The notes below the pieces were generated by a model. It worked only from the letters and a program-made list of their open reading frames with translations. It did not search any database and was not told where the DNA came from. Positions 46,960 through 55,377 of a DNA stretch of 64,000 bases are shown one piece after another; positions within the stretch are counted from its first letter, which is position 1; each line of letters opens with the position of its first letter. A program made the position numbers and the translations under genes. Source of the DNA: Roseateles violae (GTDB taxonomy: Bacteria > Pseudomonadota > Gammaproteobacteria > Burkholderiales > Burkholderiaceae_C); contig NZ_JAUHHC010000001.1 in assembly GCF_030410485.1 (NCBI RefSeq), forward strand, positions 496,001-560,000, written 5' to 3'.

Positions 46960-48435
46960 TCACGGATCAGCCCGGCGCCGCCTCGCCCCAGACCAACCAG
47001 GAGGACAGTTCCACTGTGGTCGAGGAGAAAGGCGGAGGCCTGAAGGCATAGAGGCAGGACGCTGGACACTACTACTGGCACGGTTCTCCAACTCCGCGTC
47101 GGCAAGCCATTGATTCTCAAATAAAAATTCGTTGTCCGGTGTCTCGTCGTTTTGCATTCCTGCGCCAGCAATATCGACCGGCGGTGGCACGATCTGCCTG
47201 GCCTCGATCTTCAGGTCGTAGCCGGTAGCGTCCTTGATCAGACGCTCGATCTCATCGACGTCAAGTTCGGCGTCGCTGACCCAGCCATCGTGCATGGCCA
47301 GCACGACTCGGTCGCCGTACTTACGCAGCACGGCACGCAGGGCGGTAGCTTCGACGCCTTGTAGCAGATGGCATAGCACTTGGGCCTCGTCGGCCGCCGC
47401 TGGATCGATCTCCAGTTCCATCGCGTTCGTAAACCGGCCTCGTCGTCGCGCTTGCGCGGCCAGGATCGCCTTGCGCGCGGTCACGATATCGGCGGCCAGC
47501 GCTTTGACAAACGGGTCGGCGATGAAGATGGCGGCCGCCTCCCGACCGAGCAGGTCGCCAAGGGCCGCCTTTTTCGAAGAGGTAAGCCTTGCTCCGTAGA
47601 GCAGCGCGATTAGCCCGGCCTTAACGTCGATGGTCGACGCGCCGGTGGCATTTTCCAGCAACGCGCGAATCGCCTGCTTCCGCTTCAGGTACGTGTCGAT
47701 GATCGGGCAATCACGGCCAGCAGCGGCTGCCATCTGCTTCACGATGGCGTAGTGGCAATTCTCGATATCGTAGTCCCAGCAGCCCGCCAGTGCCGTGTTC
47801 CTCACCTCTCGTGGCATCGTCTGCAACCCGCTGAAGATCCTGCCGGTCGACTGCTGCTCGTACGACACTGGTACCGAGCCGTCGCACACGGTGTTGTAGG
47901 AGAGTTTGAGCAGTTGCAGCGCTGCGCGTCTATGGATATGGTTGCCCGTGCTGACGGCCAGAGTCACGAGTGCAGGCCGGTCGATTTTCACGGCACTCGC
48001 ACACTTCGCGCCGCGCCACTTCGCGTTGTTGCCGTCGGCCGAACGCGAACGGATCGCGCGAGGTAGCGAGCGCAGCACACGCCCATCGGCCCGAACAAGA
48101 TCATCAGGCTTCAGGTCGTTGAGGCAGTCCTGCAATGCCTGTTTGAGCGCGGACGTGGGGTAGAACGCGCTAGACCGGCCGACGATGTTGTCGCCCGGCA
48201 GCACGACGAAGTACAAGTAGCCGCAGACACGCCGCATCGTGGTGTCAGAGCCCCATAGGTCCCGGATGTGCTGCTTGCTGAAGGGCACCCAGTCCACATA
48301 TTCGAGGTGGCGCCGAGGCTGGCATACCCAGTGCCACAACATCGTCGCAATCAGGCGCTGGTGCTCAGGCTTCTGAATGCGATATTCGGGGACGTGATTA
48401 CCGATGTGATGAAAGAGTCGTGAAGGGATCAGCAT
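46960..48435 (-). CDS. Divergent family A polymerase-like protein (PolA / single-subunit RNAP palm)
   Basis: A 491-aa protein. Three blocks match the palm and fingers of family A polymerases in order. Motif A-like W-D221-Y-D-I-E225-N; motif B-like V-K272-A-G-L-I-A-L-L-Y280-G281, with the Lys-x7-Tyr-Gly spacing of both PolA and T7 RNA polymerase; LLQGVEATALRAVL (358-371), like the PolA segment before motif C; and motif C-like A-M-H382-D383-G, where PolA has HDE and T7 RNA polymerase HDS. The motif B arginine four residues before the lysine is absent. Residues 1-215 match nothing I know and no 3'-5' exonuclease is seen. It could replicate or transcribe the island, or make a primer; this is inference. 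Confidence 0.7.
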   Translation of the reverse strand: MLIPSRLFHHIGNHVPEYRIQKPEHQRLIATMLWHWVCQPRRHLEYVDWVPFSKQHIRDLWGSDTTMRRVCGYLYFVVLPGDNIVGRSSAFYPTSALKQALQDCLNDLKPDDLVRADGRVLRSLPRAIRSRSADGNNAKWRGAKCASAVKIDRPALVTLAVSTGNHIHRRAALQLLKLSYNTVCDGSVPVSYEQQSTGRIFSGLQTMPREVRNTALAGCWDYDIENCHYAIVKQMAAAAGRDCPIIDTYLKRKQAIRALLENATGASTIDVKAGLIALLYGARLTSSKKAALGDLLGREAAAIFIADPFVKALAADIVTARKAILAAQARRRGRFTNAMELEIDPAAADEAQVLCHLLQGVEATALRAVLRKYGDRVVLAMHDGWVSDAELDVDEIERLIKDATGYDLKIEARQIVPPPVDIAGAGMQNDETPDNEFLFENQWLADAELENRASSSVQRPASMPSGLRLSPRPQWNCPPGWSGARRRRADP

Positions 48436-48674
48436 TGGAGGTTCCCAGACTCAGCACCCGGCCGGCGCAGTCGGGCTGAAAATGACCTTCGGTCCGCCAC
48501 GACCGCTTGCATCGGGCCTGCCCTCGCATACAGCCTTAGAGTGCCTAGCAGGGGCGGGGGAGTCGGCACCGGGCCGAGGTCGGCCGCCTGAAGCCGTTCT
48601 GGCACGAACTGGAGGGATGGGGGAGCCGTCCTTCTCCAATGCCAGCTTCCTGCTAAAAAGATTCGACTCGGCAC

Positions 48675-48827
48675 TTAAGCCGGGACGGCACCTTGCGGGT
48701 CCAGCTGGTCGTGCAAGAGGCGATAGAAGTGGAGAGGCTCGGTGCCGGCCTCCCTCGGCCTGAGGTCCAGGCCGAGGGGGCCTACCCCGGCCCTCATGAT
48801 CGTGACGAACGGGGCATAGTCGGTCAT
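48675..48827 (-). CDS. Small protein, 50 aa
   Basis: GGAG stands 10 bases before the ATG. The sequence starts MTDYAPFVTIMRAGVG and ends with a segment with FYRLLHDQLD. It lies between the AlpA-like and polymerase-like genes in the same direction, 19 bp after the AlpA-like stop. It may belong to the same transcript. No function recognised. Confidence 0.45.
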   Translation of the reverse strand: MTDYAPFVTIMRAGVGPLGLDLRPREAGTEPLHFYRLLHDQLDPQGAVPA

Positions 48828-48846
48828 CGCACTGTCACTCCGCTGC

Positions 48847-49086
48847 CTATTCGGACGTGCGCGCAGCTTCGAGCTTACGGACCAAGGAGCGGATCTCGCC
48901 GTCCGACTTGCCGGCGATGCGCGCCGCATTCAGCGCGTCGACTTCATGCGCCGGCCAGCCAACCGAGCGCGCGCCGAGGTTGACCTGCTTCGGCCAGAGG
49001 CCCTGCGACATGCGCAGATAGAGGGTAGAGCGAGCACAGCCGGAGCGGGCCACGACTGTGGGCAAGCGCAGGATCGTGTAGGTCAT
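48847..49086 (-). CDS. AlpA-family phage-type transcriptional regulator / excisionase
   Basis: A 79-aa helix-turn-helix protein. The N-terminal winged helix pattern (ILRLPTVVARSGCARSTLYLRMSQGLWPK, split here as ILRLPTVVARSG then CARSTLYLRMSQG) and the VGWPAHEVDALN segment are typical of AlpA/MerR-like small regulators. In P4 and related elements such proteins control int and excision. It sits 92 bp downstream of the integrase gene in the same direction. Confidence 0.82.
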   Translation of the reverse strand: MTYTILRLPTVVARSGCARSTLYLRMSQGLWPKQVNLGARSVGWPAHEVDALNAARIAGKSDGEIRSLVRKLEAARTSE

Positions 49087-49178
49087 TCTGGTATCCAGTT
49101 GGACGTTGGTGAAGAGCCCTCATTGCAACCGCCTGCGGCTGTTTTCAATCCGCGATTCGCCGGCGTCGCGAAAAAGAG

Positions 49179-50402
49179 TCAGGCCCTCTGCCGGAACCGG
49201 CCCATGATCACGGTGCCGTCGTTCAACAAGCTGTCGACGTGGTCGGCCCAGACCTGCAGCATCTCGCGTCGCTGGTCGGCGTACTCGGCCTTGTTGTAAA
49301 CGCCGCGCACACCGCCGATGACGTGATTCAGCGCCTTCTCGACAACGTCCGACGGCCAGCCTGTCTCATGAAGGGTCGTGGACGCAGTGCGCCGGAAATC
49401 GTGGATCACGAACGCCGCGATTTCCTGGCCCTGGAGCGCCACCTTCAGTGCCGAGTTGATTGCGTTATGCGCGAACGGCTTGTTCAGGCTGCTGCGCCCG
49501 GGAATCACCAGTTCGCTGCCACCGGCAAGCGGCTTCAGTTGGCGGAACAACTCCACCACCTGGCGCGACAGGTAGACCAGGTGCGGCTTGTCGCTCTTCG
49601 TGTTGCGCCCCTCGGCCGCCGGCGGGATGTGCCACAAGCCTTCATCCAGATCGACCTCACTCCAGCGCGCCTGGAGCAGTGCCGACTTCCGCACCATGGT
49701 CAGCAGGAGGAGATGCACGCCGATCTTGAACTGGCGACGGATGTTCGACTCGTACGTCGCCCTGAGAAAGGCGCGGATCTCGTCAGAGGACAGTACCCTG
49801 TCACGCGCCTTGGGCTTGTGAACGTGCCTCATCGGTAGCGCCAGCACCGGGTTCGATGTCGCCAGGCCGCAGGTCATCGCGTAGTCGAACAGCCGCTTGA
49901 GCAGACCGCGAACTTGGCCGGCGGCGGCGTCGTAGCCTGCGTCCTTCTTGCGCCAGATGATGGCTCGAACGTCTTCCGTCGTGACGGTCTGGACAAGTTT
50001 GGAGCCGATGGCCGGCACGATGCTCTTGTCGAAGTACCGGCGCGGGATTGTGGTGTCACGCCGATCCTTGGCCACGATCTCCTTGAAGAACCGTTCGCCG
50101 AACGTCGAGACGGTGACGGCCTCGCCCTGGGCGGCCTTGGCGCGCTGTTTCTGCGCCGCTGGCGACTGACCCAACGCCACCTGCGTCGCGGCCTCGTCTC
50201 TCATGGCGCGTGCGATCTTCAGCGACAGCGCCGGGTAGCGGCCGAGCGTCACCCGCTCCTGCTTGCCGTCGAGCCGGTAGCGGAATTGCCAGAGCATCCC
50301 TCCAGTCGGATACACCTCAAGCGCCAACCCCTTGTCGTCGGTTTTGGTGTACCGCTTGTCCTTAGGCTTCAAGGCCCTGATCGCACTGTCGGTGAGCGGC
50401 AT
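49179..50402 (-). CDS. Tyrosine integrase, P4-type, acting at mnmE
   Basis: A 407-aa integrase. The N-terminal arm-binding DUF4102 domain (about 1-90) is followed by a SAM-like core-binding domain (97-190) and the catalytic domain with R238 (VRKSALL), H334-x-x-R337 (HDFRRTA), H360 and the nucleophile Y369. GGAGG lies close to the ATG. The gene begins 186 bp inside the mnmE-side attachment repeat, pointing into the island. Position and repeats indicate that it inserts the element into the last codons of mnmE. Confidence 0.92.
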   Translation of the reverse strand: MPLTDSAIRALKPKDKRYTKTDDKGLALEVYPTGGMLWQFRYRLDGKQERVTLGRYPALSLKIARAMRDEAATQVALGQSPAAQKQRAKAAQGEAVTVSTFGERFFKEIVAKDRRDTTIPRRYFDKSIVPAIGSKLVQTVTTEDVRAIIWRKKDAGYDAAAGQVRGLLKRLFDYAMTCGLATSNPVLALPMRHVHKPKARDRVLSSDEIRAFLRATYESNIRRQFKIGVHLLLLTMVRKSALLQARWSEVDLDEGLWHIPPAAEGRNTKSDKPHLVYLSRQVVELFRQLKPLAGGSELVIPGRSSLNKPFAHNAINSALKVALQGQEIAAFVIHDFRRTASTTLHETGWPSDVVEKALNHVIGGVRGVYNKAEYADQRREMLQVWADHVDSLLNDGTVIMGRFRQRA

Positions 50403-50414
50403 CGGTCCTCCGGT

Positions 50415-50472
50415 GAGTACACATTGGAGAAATTCACCATGAGCACATGGGTGTGTTCACGAATGTGTACTC
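50415..50472. repeat. Right arm-type repeats TGTGTACTC
   Basis: An inverted copy GAGTACACA at 50415-50423 and a direct copy TGTGTACTC at 50464-50472 flank a degenerate copy (TGAGCACA, 50440-50447). They overlap the int promoter region, so they may serve both integration and control of int. The same octamer is found at the left end. Confidence 0.55.
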
Positions 50473-50587
50473 ATTATCTTCCGGATCAAGGCAGCGCGTC
50501 TTGGACGTTCTTGTACGGAAATTCCCTTGTAGGCCAATGCGTTACCAGCGAATCGCGGGAGAGTGTTGGGTGGCGTTAGATGCCGTC

Positions 50588-51955
50588 CTACTTGCCGATG
50601 CAGAAGCGGCTGAAGATCTCGCCCAGCAATTCGTCGGCACTGAAGGCGCCGGTGATCTCGCCGAGTGCGTCGTGCGCCAGGCGCAGCTCCTCGGCCAGCA
50701 GGTCCAGCGCCGGCGGCTGCTGCGTCGCCACGCCATGCGCCAGCGCCAGATGTTCGCGCGTGCGCTTGAGCGCCTGCACATGGCGCTCGCGCGCGATGAA
50801 CAGGCCCTCCGGCGTCGCATGCCAGCCGACCTGCTCGAGCAGGCGGCGGCGCAGCTCGGCCAGGCCGTCGCCGGTGCGGGCCGACAGGGCCAGGCCTTGC
50901 GCCGGCGCGCCGGCGGCATCGGCCTTGTTGAAGACCTCGACGATGCGGGCCGGGTCGACGGCGGCCAGTCGCGCGCGGATCTGCGCGTCCTCGGCCTCGT
51001 AGTCGGCGGCGCCGACGCGGGTCAGGTCGTGCAGGAAGAGCACGACGTCGGCCTCGGCAATCGCATCCCAGCTGCGCGCGACGCCGATCTTCTCGACCAC
51101 ATCCTCGGTCTCGCGTAGGCCGGCGGTGTCGCTGATGTGCAGCGGCACGCCCTCGATCTGTATGGTCTGGCTGACCTTGTCGCGCGTGGTGCCCGGGATC
51201 GGCGTGACGATGGCCAGCTCGGCCCCGGCCAGCGCATTCAAGAGCGAGCTCTTGCCCACGTTCGGCTGGCCGGCCAGCACCACCTTGATGCCCTCGCGCA
51301 GCAGCGCGCCCTGGCGGGTGCGGTCCAGCACCGCGTCGAGCCGGGCACTGAGCCTGGAGAGCTGGCCCAGCGCGTCGGCCTGCTGCAGGAAGTCGATCTC
51401 TTCCTCGGGGAAGTCCAAGGTCGCCTCGACCAGCATGCGCAGCTTGATCAGCGCATCGCGCAGCACCCCGACCTCGTCCGAGAGCGCGCCCGACAGCGCG
51501 CGGCTGGCGCTGCGTGCGGCCGCCTCGGTGCTGGCGTCGATCAGGTCGCTGACCGCCTCGGCCTGGGCCAGGTCGAGCTTGCCGTTCAGGAAGGCGCGCT
51601 GGGTGAATTCACCCGGCTCGGCCAGGCGGATGTTCAGCTCGGCACCGGCCTCCATGCAGCGCGCCAGCAGCAGCTGCAGCACGACCGGGCCGCCATGCGC
51701 CTGCAGCTCCAGCACATGCTCGCCGGTATAGGAATGCGGCGCCGGGAACAGCAGGGCCAGGCCCTGGTCGATCGCATCGCCGCGTGCGTCGCGAAAGGGC
51801 AGGTAGCTCGCCTCGCGCGGCCGCAGCGCGCGGCCGCAGATGGCGGCCACCAGCGGGGCCAGGTCTTGCTTCGACGAGACGCGCACGATGCCGACGGCCC
51901 CGCGCCCGGGGGCGGTGGCGATGGCGGCGATGGGATCCTGGTGGCGGGAGAGCAT
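50588..51955 (-). CDS. mnmE: tRNA modification GTPase MnmE
   Basis: A 455-aa GTPase. An N-terminal tetrahydrofolate-binding domain (1-120), a helical domain with an inserted G domain: G1 GQPNVGKS (229-236), DTAG, NKAD, and the conserved C terminus F-C-I-G-K, whose Cys and Gly-Lys are typical. With MnmG it makes carboxymethylaminomethyl-uridine at the wobble position of tRNAs. The island joins at the last codon: the stop is TAG, supplied partly by island DNA, where the old copy would have ended in TGA. The protein itself is unchanged. Confidence 0.96.
   Translation of the reverse strand: MLSRHQDPIAAIATAPGRGAVGIVRVSSKQDLAPLVAAICGRALRPREASYLPFRDARGDAIDQGLALLFPAPHSYTGEHVLELQAHGGPVVLQLLLARCMEAGAELNIRLAEPGEFTQRAFLNGKLDLAQAEAVSDLIDASTEAAARSASRALSGALSDEVGVLRDALIKLRMLVEATLDFPEEEIDFLQQADALGQLSRLSARLDAVLDRTRQGALLREGIKVVLAGQPNVGKSSLLNALAGAELAIVTPIPGTTRDKVSQTIQIEGVPLHISDTAGLRETEDVVEKIGVARSWDAIAEADVVLFLHDLTRVGAADYEAEDAQIRARLAAVDPARIVEVFNKADAAGAPAQGLALSARTGDGLAELRRRLLEQVGWHATPEGLFIARERHVQALKRTREHLALAHGVATQQPPALDLLAEELRLAHDALGEITGAFSADELLGEIFSRFCIGK
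50590..50607. repeat. Right attachment-site repeat inside the end of mnmE
   Basis: ACTTGCCGATGCAGAAGC, identical to the left copy at 36355-36372. The bases outside the 18 differ on both sides. Confidence 0.88.
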
Positions 51956-52164
51956 CGGGCGATTTTATGGACGGCGGCCGTCGCTCGCTGGAGCAAGGGC
52001 CGCCATCTTTTTCTGCTGCGCCACGACCATGAATGGCGCGGGGGAGGCTAGACCGGGCGCTCGCGCGAGCCCCGTTCTCATGCCCTTCCGCTCACCGCCG
52101 CAGGGTGCCGGCGGCTGCGGATATCTGCCCCGCATGAACCCATTGGAGTCCCGCGCCCTGCAAG

Positions 52165-52203
52165 AAAAAAGCCCCCAACTGCGGGGGGCAGTCGGGGGCT
52201 TTG
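52165..52203 (-). terminator. Rho-independent terminator downstream of yidC
   Basis: Read leftward, AGCCCCCGACTGC pairs with GCAGTTGGGGGCT with one mismatch, followed by six T. It sits 27 bp beyond the yidC stop. Confidence 0.85.
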
Positions 52204-52230
52204 TGCGCTACTTGGCAGCGCGGGCCGGGC

Positions 52231-53955
52231 TCAGTTCTGCACGCCCAGCTGCTTGTTGATCATCCACTGCTGGGCGATCGACAAGATGTTGTTGGTCAGC
52301 CAGTACAGCACCAGGCCGGACGGGAAGACGAAGAACATCACGCTGAAGGCCAGCGGCATGATCCACATCATGCGCTGCTGCATCGGGTCCGGCGCCTTCG
52401 GGTTCAGCCAGACCTGGAACAGGCTGGAGGCCGTCATCAGCAGCGGCAGGATGAAGTAGGGATCGCGCACCGACAGGTCGGTGATCCAGCCCAGCCAGGG
52501 CGCGCCGCGCATCTCGACGCTCGACAGCAGCACCCAGTACAGCGCGATGAAGAAGGGCATCTGCAGGAAGATCGGCAGGCAACCGCCGACCGGGTTGACC
52601 TTCTCCTCGCGGTAGATGCGCATCATCTCCTGCTGCATCTCCTGCGGCTTGTCCTTCAGCCGCTCGCGCATCGCCTGGATCTTCGGGTTGATGGCCTTCA
52701 TCTTGGCCATGCTGCGATAGGCGCTCGCGTTGAGCCAGTAGAAGGCGATCTTCAGCAGCACCACCAGGGCGATGATGGCCCAGCCCCAGTTGCCCAGGAT
52801 GCCGTGCAGCTGGTTCAGCAGCCAGAACAGCGGCTGCGCCAGCACCTTGAAGATGCCGTAGTCCTTGACCAGCTGCAGGCCGGGGGCCAGCGCGGCCAGC
52901 TTGTTCTCCTCGGCCGGGCCGACGAAGAGCTGGTCGTTCTGCGTCGTGCTGGCGCCGGGCGCCAGGCTGGGCAGGGTGAAGACCATGCCCACCGCGTACT
53001 GCTCGGGCACGCTGCCGGCGACCTTGCGGGCGAAGAACTCGCGCGCGCCGCTATTGTCCTTGGGCAGCCAGGCGCTGACGAAGTAATGCTGGACCATCGC
53101 GACCCAGCCGTCGTTGGCGCTCTTCTGGATGTCGACCTTGTCCTTGGCGATGTCCTCGAACTTGATCGTGTGGAAGGCGTTCTTCTCGGTGTAGACGGCC
53201 GGGCCGGTGAAGGCGCTGGGGGCCATCGACGGGCCGCTGTGCTCGACATGGCCGTCGCGCACCAGCTGCAGGTACAGCTGCGGCACGACCGGCGCCGCGC
53301 CGGCGTTGACGATCTCGTGCTTGACGTCGATCACGTAGTCGCCGCGCTTGAAGGTATAGGTCTTGACCAGCTTGACGCCGCCGACCTCGGCCGACTCCAG
53401 GCGCACGACCAGTTCCTTGGCGCCGTCGGCCAGCTTGCGCTCGCCCGGCTGGGCCATCATCGGCGTCAGGTGCGTCGGCAGCTGCTCGCCCTTGCTGCCC
53501 AGCAGACCCGACTGCGCCTGGTAGCTGCGCGCCGGGTCGATCAGCACGATGGGCTGCTCGGCGGCCTGCCGCTTCTCCTTCATGCCGAGCTTCTCGAGCA
53601 GCGGATCGAACAGCGCCGGCTCGGGCGCGTGCAGGTACTTCGGCAGCTCGACGCGGCTGACCGCGCCGCCCAGGGTGTCCAGGGTGACCGTCATCACGTC
53701 GGTCGTGATCGTCAGCTTCTCGCTGGCGGCCACGGCCGGGGCCGCCGCGGCGGGCGTCGTGCTGCCGGCGGGCAGCGCGTTTGGCGCCGGCAGCGCGGCG
53801 CCGGGCGTGCCGGCCGGGCCGCTGGCCGCGACCGGCTTGGCCGGGGCCGGGCTGAACATCGACGGGTGGCCGTTGTGCTTCTGCCAGCCGTCCCACAGCA
53901 GGACGAGCGACATCGTGAACACCACCCACAGCACGGTGCGGCGTATATCAGTCAT
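52231..53955 (-). CDS. yidC: Membrane protein insertase YidC
   Basis: A 574-aa protein: an N-terminal helix (about 5-22), a Pro/Ala-rich linker, a large periplasmic beta domain (about 75-330), and five membrane helices in the C-terminal third with MKAINPKIQAMRERLKDKPQEMQQEMMRIYREEKVNP and CLPIFLQMPFF, hallmarks of the insertase core. It inserts membrane proteins with or without SecYEG. The ATG overlaps the yidD stop (ATGA). A terminator follows. Confidence 0.96.
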   Translation of the reverse strand: MTDIRRTVLWVVFTMSLVLLWDGWQKHNGHPSMFSPAPAKPVAASGPAGTPGAALPAPNALPAGSTTPAAAAPAVAASEKLTITTDVMTVTLDTLGGAVSRVELPKYLHAPEPALFDPLLEKLGMKEKRQAAEQPIVLIDPARSYQAQSGLLGSKGEQLPTHLTPMMAQPGERKLADGAKELVVRLESAEVGGVKLVKTYTFKRGDYVIDVKHEIVNAGAAPVVPQLYLQLVRDGHVEHSGPSMAPSAFTGPAVYTEKNAFHTIKFEDIAKDKVDIQKSANDGWVAMVQHYFVSAWLPKDNSGAREFFARKVAGSVPEQYAVGMVFTLPSLAPGASTTQNDQLFVGPAEENKLAALAPGLQLVKDYGIFKVLAQPLFWLLNQLHGILGNWGWAIIALVVLLKIAFYWLNASAYRSMAKMKAINPKIQAMRERLKDKPQEMQQEMMRIYREEKVNPVGGCLPIFLQMPFFIALYWVLLSSVEMRGAPWLGWITDLSVRDPYFILPLLMTASSLFQVWLNPKAPDPMQQRMMWIMPLAFSVMFFVFPSGLVLYWLTNNILSIAQQWMINKQLGVQN

Positions 53956-54284
53956 GAGGAGGCTTCGGGATTGGTAGAGGAGGAGGAGGGAGCGGAATCC
54001 GCCGCCGCCCGGCCGCCCAGCAGGCGGCGGAACAGGGCCGGCGGATTGTCGGGCACGCCGTCGTGGCCGCCCGCGCAGAAGGGATTGCAGCGCAGGATGC
54101 GTGCGGCCGCCAGATAGCCGCCGGCGGCGGCGCCGTGGCGCTGCAGCGCGCCGATCGCATAGACCGAGCAGGTCGGCTCGAAGCGGCAGGAGGCGCCCAG
54201 CCAGGGGCTCAGCAGCAGGCGGTAGCCGCGCACCAGGCCGATCAGCGCGGACTGGATGAGGGTGGAACCCGGTTCGGCCGCCAT
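53952..54284 (-). CDS. yidD: Membrane protein insertion efficiency factor YidD
   Basis: A 110-aa protein with the YidD signature LSPWLGASCRFEPTCSVYA and CNPFCAGGHDGVPD. A hydrophobic helix near the N terminus associates it with the inner membrane. The start at 54284 is 4 bp after the rnpA stop, and the stop overlaps yidC by four bases. The tail is extended by a Ser/Ala/Asn-rich segment of about 30 residues. Confidence 0.92.
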   Translation of the reverse strand: MAAEPGSTLIQSALIGLVRGYRLLLSPWLGASCRFEPTCSVYAIGALQRHGAAAGGYLAAARILRCNPFCAGGHDGVPDNPPALFRRLLGGRAAADSAPSSSSTNPEASS

Positions 54285-54288
54285 GGCG

Positions 54289-54747
54289 TCAGGGGGCCGG
54301 GCGCGGCAGCAGCCGGCCAACCAGCTGGCTCAGCTCGCTGCGCGCGGCCGAGCGCAGCGCCTCGGACGAGGCGCTGGGAAAGAGCTTGCTGTCGAAGGGC
54401 GCACGCAGCCGCACCACCCAGAGGCCGGGCGGCAGTTCGGGTTGGCCGTCGAAGGCCGCGCGGATCTGGCGTTTCAGCAGCGAGCGGGTGACCGCGCGGC
54501 GCGCATGGCGCTTGGGCACGATGGCGCCCAGCCAGCAGGCCTGCGGCGACTCATCCACAGCGGTGTGGAGCGCTTGTGCGTCGCCTGTTGATAACTCGCC
54601 CACAGCTGTGGATAAAGCCTTGGCAGGCTTTTTCGGTTGGCTGGGGCAAGCGGCGAGGTGGTGCACCGCGAAATGGTGGCTGCGCACGCGGCTGGGCTTG
54701 CCCAGCACGCGTTCAAAGTCGGCCGATCGCACGATGCGGCCGATCAT
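54289..54747 (-). CDS. rnpA: Ribonuclease P protein component, with an inserted segment
   Basis: A 152-aa protein, longer than the usual 115-125. The conserved RNR motif is K-R-H-A-R-R-A-V-T-R-S-L-L-K-R (about residues 77-91). The excess is about 30 residues (36-66, Ser/Thr/Ala/Lys-rich) in front of it. The DNA of this segment holds three DnaA-box-like sequences and uses the very rare codons TTA, TCA and ACA. The protein binds the M1 RNA to process tRNA precursors. It follows rpmH by 14 bp. Confidence 0.93.
   Translation of the reverse strand: MIGRIVRSADFERVLGKPSRVRSHHFAVHHLAACPSQPKKPAKALSTAVGELSTGDAQALHTAVDESPQACWLGAIVPKRHARRAVTRSLLKRQIRAAFDGQPELPPGLWVVRLRAPFDSKLFPSASSEALRSAARSELSQLVGRLLPRPAP
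54551..54615. promoter_or_regulatory. Cluster of DnaA-box-like sequences inside rnpA
   Basis: TGTGGATAA (54607-54615) is a perfect DnaA box (TTATCCACA in the other strand). TGTTGATAA (54586-54594) and TCATCCACA (54551-54559) each differ at one position. They lie in the inserted part of rnpA about 0.7 kb from the dnaA promoter. Confidence 0.6.
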
Positions 54748-54761
54748 GTCGTCGATCCGAC

Positions 54762-54896
54762 TCAGACCGCCAGGCGCTTGCGGCCCTTGGCGCGGCGCGC
54801 GGCGATGACGGCGCGGCCGCCGCGGGTCTTCATGCGGACCAGAAAGCCATGGGTACGGGCACGGCGGGTCTTGGATGCTTGGTAGGTGCGCTTCAT
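54762..54896 (-). CDS. rpmH: Ribosomal protein L34
   Basis: A 44-aa very basic protein starting M-K-R-T-Y-Q-A-S-K and ending G-R-K-R-L-A-V, the standard L34 sequence and length. GAGAGG precedes the ATG by 8 bases. It heads the leftward unit rpmH-rnpA-yidD-yidC and lies next to the origin region, as in most bacteria. Confidence 0.95.
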   Translation of the reverse strand: MKRTYQASKTRRARTHGFLVRMKTRGGRAVIAARRAKGRKRLAV

Positions 54897-54945
54897 GATG
54901 GAAACCTCTCGGGGATCGAAGGACGTCGGCTAATGCTTAGCGTCG

Positions 54946-54973
54946 GCTCTAGCTGTTGTTGGCAATCAGTCAA
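54946..54973 (-). promoter_or_regulatory. Candidate sigma-70 promoter of rpmH
   Basis: Read leftward: TTGACT, 16 bases, TAGAGC. The -35 is good and the -10 weak. It is 50 bp upstream of the rpmH start. Confidence 0.4.
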
Positions 54974-55289
54974 AGGATGCGGTGGGCATCCCGAACACCG
55001 GGCTCGTCGGCAGGCCGATCGAAGCCGGCACCCGCTGATGGCTGCCGCGCCGGGGCGCCGCTGATGCGTTCACCGCGCCTGCAAGCCGCTCGACCGGGCT
55101 GTGAACAAGCCCGACCCAACACCTGCCGGCGCCTGTGCGAAAAGAGCTGCGGACCGTCCTGCCCGAGGCCTGATCAGGCCTTCAAGCGGGCGCCATGCAC
55201 TCTTTCCTGCGTCCGGAAAACCCGCAATTACACCAAAGATTCAGCCCTCGGTCAATTCCGCGCGGCCGACCACCCGGGTTTGCCGGGGA

Positions 55290-55318
55290 TTGACCGACGC
55301 AAAAAATCTGTGGATAAC
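55290..55318 (+). promoter_or_regulatory. Candidate dnaA promoter overlapping a DnaA box
   Basis: TTGACC (55290-55295), a 17-bp spacer, GATAAC (55313-55318). The perfect DnaA box at 55309-55317 overlaps the -10, so DnaA could block its own synthesis. Confidence 0.5.
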
Positions 55319-55377
55319 CCCCGATCTCGCGGCCCAAAATCCGTACAATCCGGCCGCTCTAGAACAAGTTTTCCACA

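Larger units (their letters stand above)
54897..55377. other. Replication origin region (oriC) between rpmH and dnaA
   Basis: A 481-bp gene-free stretch between the divergent rpmH and dnaA genes. A perfect DnaA box TGTGGATAA is at 55309-55317, and TTTTCCACA (fits TTWTNCACA) is at 55369-55377 directly before the dnaA ATG. A degenerate box TGTGAACAA is at 55100-55108. An A-run (55301-55306) adjoins the perfect box. No clear array of 13-mers was seen. The position and genes fit the origin; the exact unwinding site is not determined. Confidence 0.7.
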
